64,000 nt of DNA from Salegentibacter flavus (GTDB lineage Bacteria > Bacteroidota > Bacteroidia > Flavobacteriales > Flavobacteriaceae), in NCBI RefSeq assembly GCF_900115145.1, contig NZ_FOVL01000008.1, positions 1 through 64,000 on the forward strand. Direction: 5' to 3'. The notes beneath the pieces are model-generated. The model was not told where the DNA came from. It worked only from the letters and a program-made list of their open reading frames with translations, and searched no databases. The position numbers and the translations under genes were made by a program. Within the stretch, counting starts at the first letter, position 1; the number at the start of each line of letters is the position of its first letter. Below are positions 53,005 through 62,427 of this stretch, in pieces.

Positions 53005-53012
53005 TATTTTTG
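53005..53012 (+). promoter_or_regulatory. Promoter -7 element close to the HU-SPOR start
   Basis: TATTTTTG fits TAnnTTTG and ends five bases before the ATG at 53018, suggesting a leaderless message. Confidence 0.6.
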
Positions 53013-53017
53013 CGCCA

Positions 53018-53950
53018 ATGAATATAATTAACCACATCCAGGATTTACTTTATCGTTACGAATGCGTGATCTTGCCCGGTTTTGGGGCTTTTCTTTCCCA
53101 GAGACAACCGGCCTATATCCAGGAAGACACCGGAGCATTTTACCCTCCTAAAAAGCTGGTTTCCTTTAACGGACAGCTCGTGAAAAGTGATGGCCTACTG
53201 GCAAATTATATCTCTGAAGCCGAAAATATCTCTTATCCTGCTGCGGTAAACCGTATTGTATTTTTTGTAGATAATCTTGAGAATTCTTTGAATAGCGATG
53301 GTACGGTAGAACTTGAGGACATTGGCCAGTTTAGCTATTCCGAAGAGGGAAATCTTCAGTTTGAACCGGTTGAAAAACTCAATTTCCTTACCGATTCCTT
53401 TGGCCTGGAAAGTATTAATGCAGGAAAAGTCAATCGTGAGGTTTATAAAGAACAGGTGGAAGAACTGGAGGAAAAAACTCCAATCAATTTCACCCCGGAA
53501 AGAAGAAAAACACCTGCTTTCCTTAAATACGCCGCTGTTGCCGTTATAGCACTTGGGCTTGGAGGTTTCACCGGCCTTAACATCTACAGCGATCAGGTAA
53601 CAAAACATAATCTTGCAGAACAGCAGGAAGCTCAGGATCAACTTCAACAGCAAATTCAACAGGCAACCTTTGTAATAGACAATCCGCTACCTGCTATTAC
53701 CTTTAACATTGAAAAGCAATCGGGTAACTACCATATAGTAGCCGGAGCTTTCAGGGTTGAAGAAAATGCAAAGAAAAAAGTTGAAGAACTTCGCAATGAA
53801 GGTTATAAGGCGAGGCTAATTGACGTCAATAAATTCGGTTTACATCAGGTAGTTTACCAAAGCCTGCAAACCCGCGGTGAAGCTTTAAAAGTACTACGGG
53901 ATGTTAAAAGATCCAACGAAGGCGCCTGGCTGCTTATTCAGGAACTTTAA
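53018..53950 (+). CDS. HU/CCDC81-like – membrane – SPOR domain protein
   Basis: The 310-residue protein has two HU-like domains of the CCDC81 type (about residues 1-60 and 60-125), with VILPGFGAFLSQRQPAYIQED at the start. One membrane helix (168-187), a Gln-rich coiled segment (197-215) and a carboxyl SPOR domain (about 231-310, NYHIVAGAFRVEENAKKKVEELRNEGYKA) follow. SPOR domains bind denuded peptidoglycan at division sites, while HU-like domains may bind DNA or proteins in the cytosol. It could link the nucleoid or cytosol to the septal wall. This fusion is typical of Bacteroidota. Confidence 0.9.
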   Translation: MNIINHIQDLLYRYECVILPGFGAFLSQRQPAYIQEDTGAFYPPKKLVSFNGQLVKSDGLLANYISEAENISYPAAVNRIVFFVDNLENSLNSDGTVELEDIGQFSYSEEGNLQFEPVEKLNFLTDSFGLESINAGKVNREVYKEQVEELEEKTPINFTPERRKTPAFLKYAAVAVIALGLGGFTGLNIYSDQVTKHNLAEQQEAQDQLQQQIQQATFVIDNPLPAITFNIEKQSGNYHIVAGAFRVEENAKKKVEELRNEGYKARLIDVNKFGLHQVVYQSLQTRGEALKVLRDVKRSNEGAWLLIQEL

Positions 53951-53983
53951 TAGGATTTTAGGTTTTAATTGATCTAAGCACCT

Positions 53984-53991
53984 TATTTTTG
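53984..53991 (+). promoter_or_regulatory. Promoter -7 element of the thioesterase gene
   Basis: TATTTTTG fits TAnnTTTG and ends 16 bases before the ATG at 54008. Confidence 0.55.
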
Positions 53992-54007
53992 CCGAAAATT
54001 TGGCAAT

Positions 54008-54526
54008 ATGCAAGCAAAACATCCTCAGGAATCCCGTACTACCCTTACCGATCTGGTTTTACCCAGTGAAACCAATCCTTTAAACAATTTATTTGGAGGT
54101 GAACTACTGGCCAGAATGGATCGTGCTGCAAGTATTGCCGCCCGCCGTCATAGCCGGCGAATTGTGGTTACCGCCTCTGTAAATCACGTAGCTTTTAATA
54201 AGGCCGTTCCCCTTGGAAGTGTAGTAACTGTTGAAGCAGCTGTATCGCGGGCATTTAAATCTTCTATGGAGATCTTTATTGATGTTTGGGTGGAAGACCG
54301 TGAAAGCGGTAATCGCACCAAAGCCAACGAGGCTATTTATACTTTTGTAGCGGTAGATGAAACCGGGACACCCGTAAGTGTACCTCCACTGGAACCGGAA
54401 ACCGAGCTCGAGAAGCAACGTTACGACGCCGCTCTTAGAAGAAAACAACTCAGCCTGGTACTGGCCGGAAAGATGAAACCTCAGGACGCTACAGAGCTTA
54501 AAGCACTGTTTGAGGATAAAATTTAA
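54008..54526 (+). CDS. Acyl-CoA thioesterase, hotdog fold
   Basis: The 172-residue protein has the hotdog-fold features of YciA/BACH-type thioesterases: PSETNPLNNLFGGELLARMDRAASIAARRHS (Asn and Asp in the catalytic region), VTASVNHVAFNKAVPLGSVV and the ANEAIYTFVAVDE strand. It hydrolyses acyl-CoA, with unknown chain preference. It is convergent with the envC-like gene nine bases away. Confidence 0.93.
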   Translation: MQAKHPQESRTTLTDLVLPSETNPLNNLFGGELLARMDRAASIAARRHSRRIVVTASVNHVAFNKAVPLGSVVTVEAAVSRAFKSSMEIFIDVWVEDRESGNRTKANEAIYTFVAVDETGTPVSVPPLEPETELEKQRYDAALRRKQLSLVLAGKMKPQDATELKALFEDKI

Positions 54527-54535
54527 TTTCTTAGA

Positions 54536-55759
54536 CTACATTTGAACGATCCAGTCGGCAGGATTCATTTTCTGAGTATTCTTATATATTAGGAAATGCA
54601 ATGTTGTTTTACCGGTGCTACGGCTTGTAGCAACCTCGCCCAATTCCTGCCCTATGTTAACAACGTCACCGCGTTTTACAAATACTTTCGAAAGATTGTT
54701 GTATATAGTTAAATAATCGCCGTGACGAAGCATCACAGCTTTATTGGCTCCTTTTACAGCCTGTACCTCACTAACTGTCCCATTAAAAACTGCCCGGGCT
54801 TTACCGTTATTATCTGTATCAATCCGAACACCATTGCTGTTAATGGTTGTGGATCTCACTACCGGGTGTGGTTGGGTACCAAATTTCATGGTTACCACAC
54901 CCGTACGCACGGGCCAGGGTAATTTCCCTTTATTTTTAATGAAATCGGCGGCGAGGGCTTTTGCTGCCGGAGTTAACTTGTAGGTATCCCTGGATTCTGA
55001 ACCGCTCTCTTTATTGTCCTTAGCAATAGAAGCCCGAATCATTTCTTCTATCTGTTGGTCTATTTTATTGATTTCCTGTTGCTTTTGCTTAATCTGTGAA
55101 GCGAACTGACTTTCCTTACTTCTAATGGTTTTCATCAACTCCCGCTGCGCTATACGATTTTTTTCAAGCTCTGCCCGGGTTTGCCTGTTCTCAGCGATGA
55201 GTTTATCCTTTTCTTCTTTTTGATTGACCAAATTTTTATTTAATTGCTGAAGTTCGGCCGTACGGGCCTGGATTTCGTCTCCCTGTTGCTTTCTGTAAGC
55301 CGTATATTGTTTCATATACTGAAGCCTTTTGTACGCCTGAAGAAAATTCTCTGAAGACAGCAAAAACATTATCCTGCTGTTGGTAGATTTGCTCTTATAT
55401 GATTTTTCAATCATACGGGCATAATCTTCCTTCAGAGCTTCGAGTTCTTTGCGCAACCGACCTATTTTACTTGAGTTTGAATTGATCTCACGGGTAAGCA
55501 GGTTCGCCTGCTGATTGGTAACTCTTATTAAATTTTCGGTACTTTTTATCTGTTGATCCAGATCCTGAACTTCACTTAAGACCGAACGCTCTTTTTGCTT
55601 GTTACTGCTTCTTAATTCGTTGATCCGCTTTATTTCGCTGCGCAATTCCTGACGGCGCTTCTCGAGTTCTTCACGGGATGTTTGCGCATTCGCCGGAAGC
55701 CCCAACAAAATTAAAAATCCGAAGATCAAAAATGAATATGTAAACTTTTTTAGCTTCAT
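54536..55759 (-). CDS. EnvC-like murein hydrolase activator
   Basis: The 407-residue protein has a signal peptide (1-25), a long coiled coil (about 27-245) and a carboxyl LytM/M23 fold (about 290-405). The M23 zinc residues are not preserved: the HxxxD position reads NSNGVRID without His, and the later HxH reads LHFLI. That pattern is typical of EnvC-type proteins, which activate cell-wall amidases and are not peptidases themselves. Its start overlaps the DUF4292 gene by four bases. Confidence 0.9.
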   Translation of the reverse strand: MKLKKFTYSFLIFGFLILLGLPANAQTSREELEKRRQELRSEIKRINELRSSNKQKERSVLSEVQDLDQQIKSTENLIRVTNQQANLLTREINSNSSKIGRLRKELEALKEDYARMIEKSYKSKSTNSRIMFLLSSENFLQAYKRLQYMKQYTAYRKQQGDEIQARTAELQQLNKNLVNQKEEKDKLIAENRQTRAELEKNRIAQRELMKTIRSKESQFASQIKQKQQEINKIDQQIEEMIRASIAKDNKESGSESRDTYKLTPAAKALAADFIKNKGKLPWPVRTGVVTMKFGTQPHPVVRSTTINSNGVRIDTDNNGKARAVFNGTVSEVQAVKGANKAVMLRHGDYLTIYNNLSKVFVKRGDVVNIGQELGEVATSRSTGKTTLHFLIYKNTQKMNPADWIVQM

Positions 55760-56526
55760 TCTACACTTATTTCTTCATAGCCTGAAGGAATTTCAAAAGG
55801 AAAGCTAATATCTGTGTTTACCTCCAGTGAGCGGTAAGTAAGTTCTATATGAGTGCTATTTGCGCCCTCGTTGGCAATGATTCTGATATGACGGGGAAAA
55901 AGTTTTCCTGAAGTTTCCTGGTAACCTGTATAGGCAACGGTGACCCTGCGATTATCCTCCTCCTGGGCAAGTTGTTGCGCTTCTGCCTTCAAATTCCCGG
56001 TATTCAGCAAAAACATTTTTTTTATAAGATCGTCTTTAACCGGTAAGAACTGATAACCTCTTGGCGTTTGAGAGAATTTATATTCCTCTGTTCGCAGATC
56101 ATAAATAGCCTGTCCCAATAATAGGTTCTGAAGTTTTTCAAAATCAAGGGGAGTCCCCAGGATATCGCTAAGCAAGCTAAAATCACCTTCAAAATATGTT
56201 TTACCAATTTTTTCGTAATAACTTACACTACTGGGAGTAATATAGGCCTTGGCCATTGGGAAACCCAAAATTGTGGCACTTATCCAAATCGCCTTATCCT
56301 TCTCCATTCTGAAATTTAAATTGACTGTTTGAGTCTTATCTTCAGTTTGATAAACCGTACGAAGCCTTGCAGTTAAGGTCTCGAAATCGGGTTCGTTTTC
56401 GTAATGCTTCGCTATAATTCCAGCTGCTTCAAGGTCTTTGGTCGCTATCCCTTTTTTAACACGTCCACTTCCGCAAGAGATCATAAAAGCACTTAACAAA
56501 AACAATACAAATATCCTTCTAATCAT
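55756..56526 (-). CDS. DUF4292 lipoprotein
   Basis: The 256-residue protein has a lipoprotein signal with lipobox MISC (Cys-18) and resembles DUF4292 proteins of Bacteroidota, which have a LolA/LppX-like beta-fold (LNFRMEKDKAIWISATILGFPMAKAYITPSSVSYYEKI). A role in lipid or lipoprotein handling at the outer membrane is plausible but unproven. It lies between the TPR gene and the envC-like gene with no gaps, so they are cotranscribed. Confidence 0.85.
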   Translation of the reverse strand: MIRRIFVLFLLSAFMISCGSGRVKKGIATKDLEAAGIIAKHYENEPDFETLTARLRTVYQTEDKTQTVNLNFRMEKDKAIWISATILGFPMAKAYITPSSVSYYEKIGKTYFEGDFSLLSDILGTPLDFEKLQNLLLGQAIYDLRTEEYKFSQTPRGYQFLPVKDDLIKKMFLLNTGNLKAEAQQLAQEEDNRRVTVAYTGYQETSGKLFPRHIRIIANEGANSTHIELTYRSLEVNTDISFPFEIPSGYEEISVE

Positions 56527-57891
56527 TTATTCCAATTCTTTTAATAATTCTTCAGTCCTATCTTTAAACCGGGCGGCTTTTTCTTCGTCTCCCAAACCTT
56601 TATAAGCGATGGCTAGCTGGTTATAAAAATCAATCTCAAGTCTAATATTATCAATGAGATAATCGAGACCAAATGTAAGTATTTCTACTGCTTCGGCGTA
56701 TTGGTGCAGATTATTTAAAGCAACCCCTTGCAACAGATATAAAAAAGGTTGAGCAGGAAAAACTTCCAAAGCGTCCCGGCTAAGATCTCGCGCCTCTTCA
56801 TTCCGGCCTACTTCAATTTGTAAAAGCAAGGTGTTTTTAGTGAGTTCAAAGTTATTAGGGTCCTGACCAATTCCCTTTTCAAAAAATTTTAAGGCTTCTT
56901 CTTTTTTATCATTTTTCAAGTAGAATTTCCCTAGTTCTTCATATAGTTTTGGTGTATTTTCCCATTCGATAAGGTTTTGGCTCACTTCCAGTAACTCCTT
57001 TTCATAACCGGGATTATCATTAACGAATAACAGAAAATCATTAAGAACTTTAAACTTAGACTCAGGGTCTATCTCTTCACTTTCAAAGACAATTTTCATT
57101 GAATTTACCGCTGCGTCAGGTTTGTTGCGATTCAGATAAAATTTGTAAAGCGCCAGGTGCACCAATCGGCTACCCGGATTGGTCTCCAGCAGTTCCAGCG
57201 CAGTTTGAAAGGCCTCTTCCTCATTCCCCTGCTCGCTGTATATGTAAATAAGATTAAGGTAGTTCTGTTCGTTTTCAGGATCCTGCGCGATCCCTTCCTC
57301 TAGATTTCCAATTTGCGCATCGGTGTTGCCGGTTCTGGCATAAATCTGCCTGCGCATTATGGTTCTATAGTTATTTACCCCCTCTTCTTCATCGAGTTCA
57401 TCAAGAACCCGAAGTGCTTCCTCATATTGCTCATTGAGCATATAGAGATTGGCAAGATCTTCCTTATAATCAGGATTAAATTCCATCAACTCCCTCACAC
57501 TTAAAATAGCCTGTTCAAAATCACCGGTGCTACGATAGGTATGATAAATCTCCACGAGAATGTCTTCCCGCTGTTCAAGTGCCAGCGCTTTTTTATAGTT
57601 TTCAAGTGCCGATTCAAATTCTTCCAGCTCCCGATAATTTTTACCCAATTCAAAATAGACCACGGCATTATTGGATTCCAGTTCGAGACAGGCTTCGAGG
57701 GCAATTATTGCTTTCTCATAATTCTCAATGCCTTTTTGTTTAAGGGCTTCAAAAAAATGTTCCTGAAATTCATCGGTGACATTTCCCAGGTCATCTTCAT
57801 TTACCTCGTCTACGATAGCTTCCTTCTCCTGAGCCGTCACCGGCAGAAGAAAGAAAAAACACAGCAGAAATATATAAAGCGGGTTTTTCAT
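56527..57891 (-). CDS. Exported tetratricopeptide-repeat protein
   Basis: The 454-residue protein has a signal peptide (1-20) and about ten TPR-like helical pairs from residue 50 to the end (AVVYFELGKNYRELEEFESALENYKKALAL and similar). TPR proteins hold other proteins together; the partner is likely an envelope factor given the neighbours. It is next to the DUF4292 gene with no gap. No enzymatic motif is visible. Confidence 0.88.
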   Translation of the reverse strand: MKNPLYIFLLCFFFLLPVTAQEKEAIVDEVNEDDLGNVTDEFQEHFFEALKQKGIENYEKAIIALEACLELESNNAVVYFELGKNYRELEEFESALENYKKALALEQREDILVEIYHTYRSTGDFEQAILSVRELMEFNPDYKEDLANLYMLNEQYEEALRVLDELDEEEGVNNYRTIMRRQIYARTGNTDAQIGNLEEGIAQDPENEQNYLNLIYIYSEQGNEEEAFQTALELLETNPGSRLVHLALYKFYLNRNKPDAAVNSMKIVFESEEIDPESKFKVLNDFLLFVNDNPGYEKELLEVSQNLIEWENTPKLYEELGKFYLKNDKKEEALKFFEKGIGQDPNNFELTKNTLLLQIEVGRNEEARDLSRDALEVFPAQPFLYLLQGVALNNLHQYAEAVEILTFGLDYLIDNIRLEIDFYNQLAIAYKGLGDEEKAARFKDRTEELLKELE

Positions 57892-57927
57892 GACATTTTT
57901 TTGAAGCCTCAGGCCTTTTGGAAGGAG

Positions 57928-58938
57928 CTATTCTAAAACTGAATAATCTCCAATGCTAATCTGGGTAAACTCCCCGTTGAATTTAGCATGATTTCCAATC
58001 ATGGCGTTATCCAGTTTCGCATTTTTTATTTCTGAAAAATTCTGAATAAGGCTGTTTTTTATAGTTGAATTCTCAATTTTGGTGCCATCTCCTACTGAAA
58101 CATTGGGGCCGATCTTAGCATTGAGCAATTCCACATTCTCTCCAATGAAACAGGGCTCGGTAATTTCAGAATTCTTGATTTTTACAGACTTAGAGATCAG
58201 GTCCTTTCCTTCCTGATGAAGAAAATTCAGCATTCGGCCATTGGTTTCAACGGTTACGTTTTTATTTCCGCAGTCCATCCACTCATCGACTTTCCCGGGC
58301 ACAAAACGAAGTCCGCTTGCTCGCATAGCCTGGATGCCATCATTGATCTGGTATTCTCCGCCACGGGTAAGTTTTTTATCGAGTACGCCCTGAAGTTCAT
58401 TTTTAAGAACCGCAACATCTTTAAAATAATAAATCCCAATCACCGCAAGGTCTGAAACAAACTCCTGTGGTTTCTCCACAAGGTCAACGATCTCGTTGTT
58501 CTGGTTAAGATTCACTACACCAAAGGCTTCAGGATTCTCTACCTGTTTTACCCAAATTACGCCATCGGCTTCTTTATCCAATGTAAAATCGGCTTTAAAA
58601 AGGGTATCTGCATAAGCAATCACGGCTGGACCTTCCAGAGACTCTTTAGCACACATTATGGCATGCCCGGTACCCAAAGGTTTATCCTGGTAATAAATTG
58701 TTCCCTTGGCTCCTAAACTCTCGGCAATCGCCTTTAGATCGCTTTCTACTTTAGGGCCAAAATCTTCTGCGATAACAAAAGCGATCTCGTCTATTTTTTC
58801 ATCCAGCACTCCGGCGATATCTTCGACTAGCCGATGTACTATCGGTTTTCCCGCAATGGGGATCAAAGGTTTTGGAACTGTTAAGGTATGCGGGCGAAGT
58901 CGCGAACCACGACCTGCCATTGGTACTATAATTTTCAT
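57928..58938 (-). CDS. Sugar nucleotidyltransferase with left-handed beta-helix
   Basis: The 336-residue protein begins with the nucleotidyl-transferase signature MKIIVPMAGRGSRLRPHTL, followed by PKPLIPIAGKP, a GTGHAIMCA segment and YADTLF. The carboxyl part has hexapeptide repeats (INNS-type, CFIGENVELLNAKIGPNVSVGDGTKIE). It makes NDP-sugars, probably dTDP- or UDP-linked, for surface glycans. I use the ATG at 58938 rather than an earlier in-frame start because the motif begins there. Confidence 0.92.
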   Translation of the reverse strand: MKIIVPMAGRGSRLRPHTLTVPKPLIPIAGKPIVHRLVEDIAGVLDEKIDEIAFVIAEDFGPKVESDLKAIAESLGAKGTIYYQDKPLGTGHAIMCAKESLEGPAVIAYADTLFKADFTLDKEADGVIWVKQVENPEAFGVVNLNQNNEIVDLVEKPQEFVSDLAVIGIYYFKDVAVLKNELQGVLDKKLTRGGEYQINDGIQAMRASGLRFVPGKVDEWMDCGNKNVTVETNGRMLNFLHQEGKDLISKSVKIKNSEITEPCFIGENVELLNAKIGPNVSVGDGTKIENSTIKNSLIQNFSEIKNAKLDNAMIGNHAKFNGEFTQISIGDYSVLE

Positions 58939-59028
58939 AGGTGTAATTTGTAATTCCCTGAATTGTAGAGAATTTTCTGTTAATATTAATTTTCCGCACA
59001 ACCGGTAATAACCGGCCAAATAATATTC

Positions 59029-59463
59029 TTATTTATGCCCCGTGCTACCGAAACCTCCGGCACCGCGGGTGGTTTCTTCCAGAACTTCTACTTCTTCCCA
59101 GGAGATATGTTCGTGTTTGGAGATTACCATTTGGGCAATTCTTTCTCCGTTTTCTATAGTATAATCTTCGTTGGAAAGATTAACCAGGATCACCCCAATT
59201 TCGCCACGATAATCGGCATCAACCGTGCCTGGGGAGTTTAAAACGGTAATTCCTTTTTTTGCAGCGAGGCCGCTTCTGGGTCTAACCTGCGCTTCATACC
59301 CTACCGGCAATTCCATAAAAAGTCCGGTTTTTACAATTGCACGCTCGAGAGGTTTAATGGTTATTGATTCTGAAATATTTGCACGCAAATCCATTCCCGC
59401 CGAAGCTTCGGTCTCGTAGTGAGGCAGATTATGCATCGATTTGTTGATAATTTTTACTTTCAT
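59029..59463 (-). CDS. dut: dUTP diphosphatase
   Basis: Dut hydrolyses dUTP to dUMP, which keeps uracil out of DNA and feeds dTMP synthesis. The 144-residue trimeric-type enzyme has [37 protein letters not shown] and the carboxyl flexible motif [10 protein letters not shown]. It lies between the flippase and the nucleotidyltransferase genes. Confidence 0.97.
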   Translation of the reverse strand: MKVKIINKSMHNLPHYETEASAGMDLRANISESITIKPLERAIVKTGLFMELPVGYEAQVRPRSGLAAKKGITVLNSPGTVDADYRGEIGVILVNLSNEDYTIENGERIAQMVISKHEHISWEEVEVLEETTRGAGGFGSTGHK

Positions 59464-59502
59464 TCATTTAAATTTAAAAGTTCATTTTAGAACAAATGCT
59501 TG

Positions 59503-60942
59503 TTAATTTATTATTTGTTTTAACTGTTTTCGTTCGTTTATAAAGGCTATAATCAGGAATCCCAAAACAAAGCCTGAACCGGCGATATAGTTTTCCCTGA
59601 AAAAACCAAAGGAAATTATGGAAAAGCCGGTAGACAATAACAGGTAAAAAGCTATTTTTTTAACGTCATAAGGCACCGGATAGTATTTTCTTCCGAGGAA
59701 ATAAGAAATCACGGCCATACTTCCATAAGCCGCCAGAGTTGCCCAGGCTGCAGCGATAAAACCAAGGACCGGGATCAGGATGATATTGAATAAAACGGTA
59801 ATAATTGCTCCAAAAATAGAAATATACATCCCAATTCGGGTTTTATCTGTTAGTTTATACCAAACCGAAAGGTTGTGATAGATACCCAAAAACAAATTCG
59901 CCAACAGAACAATAGGCACGATAGAAAGTGCAACCCAATAATCGCTGTTTCGGATTATGAGTTCCTTAAAAAGATCTATAAAAGCTACCAAAAACAGCAA
60001 AATAAAGCTTCCTGCAATAACAAAATAAGTAAGGATAAGAGAATAGGTGTTTTTTGCATTTTCGGCATTAGCCTGATTGAAAAAGAAAGGTTCGGCGCCG
60101 AGCTTAAAAGCCTGCACAAAAATAGTCATAAATACAGCCAGCTTGTAACAACCGGCGTAGGCTCCCATAATTTCATCGGAAATCATATCCTTCAACAGCA
60201 GTTTATCCAGGTTTTCATTGATCACGAAGGCAAGTCCGGCAACCATAACCGGCCAGCCGTAATGCCACATTTTCTTCAGCAAAGGAAAGCTGAAATCTAG
60301 TTTTGTTCTGAAAAAATACGGCAATAAGATCAAAAAGGTCACTGCACTGGCTGCAAGGTTAGAGAGAAAAATATACCCGACCTTATCCGCATCGGAGTAG
60401 TTATCCAGGATAATCTGAGGAGTAGAACCCGGAAATCTTTGTACCCACCATAGAAAATAAAAATTCAGCAACACTACTATCGCGATATTGATGATCTTAA
60501 CCCCGGCGAATTTAACCGGTTTATTAGAAGCGCGTAGCCAGGCAAAAGGCACAACCACTAAGGTATCCAGCGCAAGTATCCCCAGCAGAATATTGAAATA
60601 AAATGGCTGCAAATCCAGAAGGCCAAAAATATAATCTCTGAAAAGAAAGACGAGGATAAAAAAGAAAACCGTTGTTACGGAAAGGGTGATAAAAGCGGTT
60701 GAAAAAACTTTCCCTTTTTCTTTAGAATGGCTGAAAAACCTAAAAAAGGCGGTCTCCATCCCATAGGTCAGAACTACGTTAAAAAACGCAGCCCAAACAT
60801 AGAAAGTTGTATTTATAGCATAGTCTCCGGTACTAAGGGCGGCGGTGTGCAGCGGCACCAGGATAAAGTTCATTAGCCTGGGAAGCACCGTGGCAAAACC
60901 GTATATTATAGTGTCCTGAAAAAAACGTTTTAAAGTACTCAA
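59503..60942 (-). CDS. Oligosaccharide flippase-like (Wzx/MurJ-like) protein
   Basis: The 479-residue polytopic protein has about 12-14 membrane helices and starts LKRFFQDTIIYGFATVLPRLMNFILVPLHT, as in Bacteroidota polysaccharide-biosynthesis flippases of the MOP superfamily. It probably flips lipid-linked glycans across the inner membrane. The start seems to be TTG at 60942; no in-frame ATG lies between the upstream stop and the first membrane helix. Its neighbours fit a surface-glycan role. Confidence 0.9.
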   Translation of the reverse strand: MSTLKRFFQDTIIYGFATVLPRLMNFILVPLHTAALSTGDYAINTTFYVWAAFFNVVLTYGMETAFFRFFSHSKEKGKVFSTAFITLSVTTVFFFILVFLFRDYIFGLLDLQPFYFNILLGILALDTLVVVPFAWLRASNKPVKFAGVKIINIAIVVLLNFYFLWWVQRFPGSTPQIILDNYSDADKVGYIFLSNLAASAVTFLILLPYFFRTKLDFSFPLLKKMWHYGWPVMVAGLAFVINENLDKLLLKDMISDEIMGAYAGCYKLAVFMTIFVQAFKLGAEPFFFNQANAENAKNTYSLILTYFVIAGSFILLFLVAFIDLFKELIIRNSDYWVALSIVPIVLLANLFLGIYHNLSVWYKLTDKTRIGMYISIFGAIITVLFNIILIPVLGFIAAAWATLAAYGSMAVISYFLGRKYYPVPYDVKKIAFYLLLSTGFSIISFGFFRENYIAGSGFVLGFLIIAFINERKQLKQIIN

Positions 60943-60969
60943 CCGGGGACCTGTTTTGTCATCAAGATA

Positions 60970-61410
60970 TTAATTTCTTTCCTCTATTCCGGTTAACTTA
61001 TAGTATTTTGTCTTATCGTTTTGCTTAAAAACAAGGATAGCTTCATCTTTGTTGATTTCAAACGGACTCTCCTTGGGAGCTTGTGGCGCCTTATTACCGT
61101 ATTCTTCTTTAGGATCTACGTGCATCACCTTATCTCCTTTTCCTAAGGCGAAGGAAGCTATATAAAGATTAGATTGCTCTTCATCCAACTGAAGCGGGGA
61201 ATGCATTCCGCGAAAATAAACACTTTCCAGCTGCACCCTGCTTTCCTGAATTACCGAAACAGGTATGTAAAGATCTAAACCATCTTCGGTCTCAGAATAA
61301 TAAACCTCGTTAAACTGAGCCGGGGCTCTTTCCTGAAGTTCTTTATTACTGCCGCAGCTGCTTAAAATACTTAAAAGCACTATACTGAATATAAAAAAGG
61401 GAGCTTTCAT
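60970..61410 (-). CDS. Small lipoprotein of unknown function
   Basis: I do not recognise the family. The 146-residue protein has lipobox LSSC (Cys-19) and a mainly beta mature domain (EDGLDLYIPVSVIQESRVQLESVYFRGMHSPLQL and DEAILVFKQNDKTKYYKLTGI). Similar short lipoproteins occur next to the atp genes in flavobacteria. It is the first gene after the atp terminator and 27 bases upstream of the flippase. Confidence 0.75.
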   Translation of the reverse strand: MKAPFFIFSIVLLSILSSCGSNKELQERAPAQFNEVYYSETEDGLDLYIPVSVIQESRVQLESVYFRGMHSPLQLDEEQSNLYIASFALGKGDKVMHVDPKEEYGNKAPQAPKESPFEINKDEAILVFKQNDKTKYYKLTGIEERN

Positions 61411-61462
61411 AGTAAGGGGTTTTGTGATTTTAAAGTTACAAAAACAAAAGATATACCAAATA

Positions 61463-61492
61463 AATAAACCCTGCCGTTAGACAGGGTTTATT
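61463..61492 (-). terminator. Terminator of the atp operon
   Basis: AATAAACCCTG and CAGGGTTTATT form a perfect 11-bp stem around an 8-base loop, about 30 bases beyond the atpG stop. On the minus strand the hairpin is followed by TATTTGG; the T run is weak, but the position and stem are convincing. Confidence 0.7.
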
Positions 61493-61523
61493 AACGGAAA
61501 GAAATTCCGCTTATTTTATATGA

Positions 61524-62381
61524 TTAACCATTAAGGGCCTCGGCACCACCAACAATCTCAAGGATCTCATTGGTAATAGAAGCCTGTCGGGCTTTGTTGT
61601 AAGACAATTTAAGATCATCTCTAAGCTCTGTAGCATTCTCTGTCGCTTTGTGCATAGCCGTCATTCGCGCACCGTGCTCTGAAGCGAAAGAATCTCTAAG
61701 AGCCTTGAAGAATTGCATTTTCAGCGACTTCGGAATTAGATCTTTTACGATCTCTAATTTTGAAGGCTCAAAGATATAGTCCAGTTGTTTGTTTTCTTCA
61801 GAATCAAACTGCTCGATAGGCAAAAACTGTTCATGCTGAACGAATTGCGTCGCCGCATTTTTAAACTGGTTATACACAAGAACTATCTTATCATACTTCT
61901 CATCAAGGAAAAGTTGCATCAATTCTTCAGCGATGGCTGAGGCGTTTTCAAAGCTTAGATCATCATAGATCTCAGTGTTATTCTTATAGATATCATATTC
62001 CTTTTTCAGGATATCATTGGCTTTTTTTCCAACTGTGTAAATATCTATATTTTTAGCCTTGTAATCGTTCTTAGCCTTATACTTAACCGCTTTTATGATA
62101 TTGGTATTAAAAGCACCGGCCAATCCCTTGTTTGATGAAACAGCAACGATCAACACATTGTTAACCTCGCGCTCCTCGGCATATTTACTGCTCGCATCAT
62201 CTAAGGTAGCACTTAAATCCTGTAGCAACTGGGTTAACTTTTCAGAATAAGGACGCATTTGGGTAATTGCATCCTGGGCTCTGCTCAACTTTGCAGCCGA
62301 TACCATTTTCATGGCACTGGTAATCTGCATGGTTGATGAAACCGAAATAATCCTGCTACGTAAATCTTTTAAGTTTGCCAT
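61524..62381 (-). CDS. atpG: ATP synthase gamma subunit
   Basis: The gamma subunit is the rotating shaft of F1. The 285-residue protein starts MANLKDLRSRIISVSSTMQITSAMKMVSAAKL and ends MHKATENATELRDDLKLSYNKARQASITNEILEIVGGAEAL, both conserved ends of AtpG. It follows atpA after 46 bases and closes the transcript before a hairpin. Confidence 0.97.
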   Translation of the reverse strand: MANLKDLRSRIISVSSTMQITSAMKMVSAAKLSRAQDAITQMRPYSEKLTQLLQDLSATLDDASSKYAEEREVNNVLIVAVSSNKGLAGAFNTNIIKAVKYKAKNDYKAKNIDIYTVGKKANDILKKEYDIYKNNTEIYDDLSFENASAIAEELMQLFLDEKYDKIVLVYNQFKNAATQFVQHEQFLPIEQFDSEENKQLDYIFEPSKLEIVKDLIPKSLKMQFFKALRDSFASEHGARMTAMHKATENATELRDDLKLSYNKARQASITNEILEIVGGAEALNG

Positions 62382-62427
62382 AAGTTACTTTATGAGATTC
62401 CCACCTTCGCGGGAATGACAATAATTC

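Noticed and set aside
53195-53659. Minus-strand frame of 154 codons
   Set aside because: It is antisense to the HU-SPOR gene and lacks any motif.
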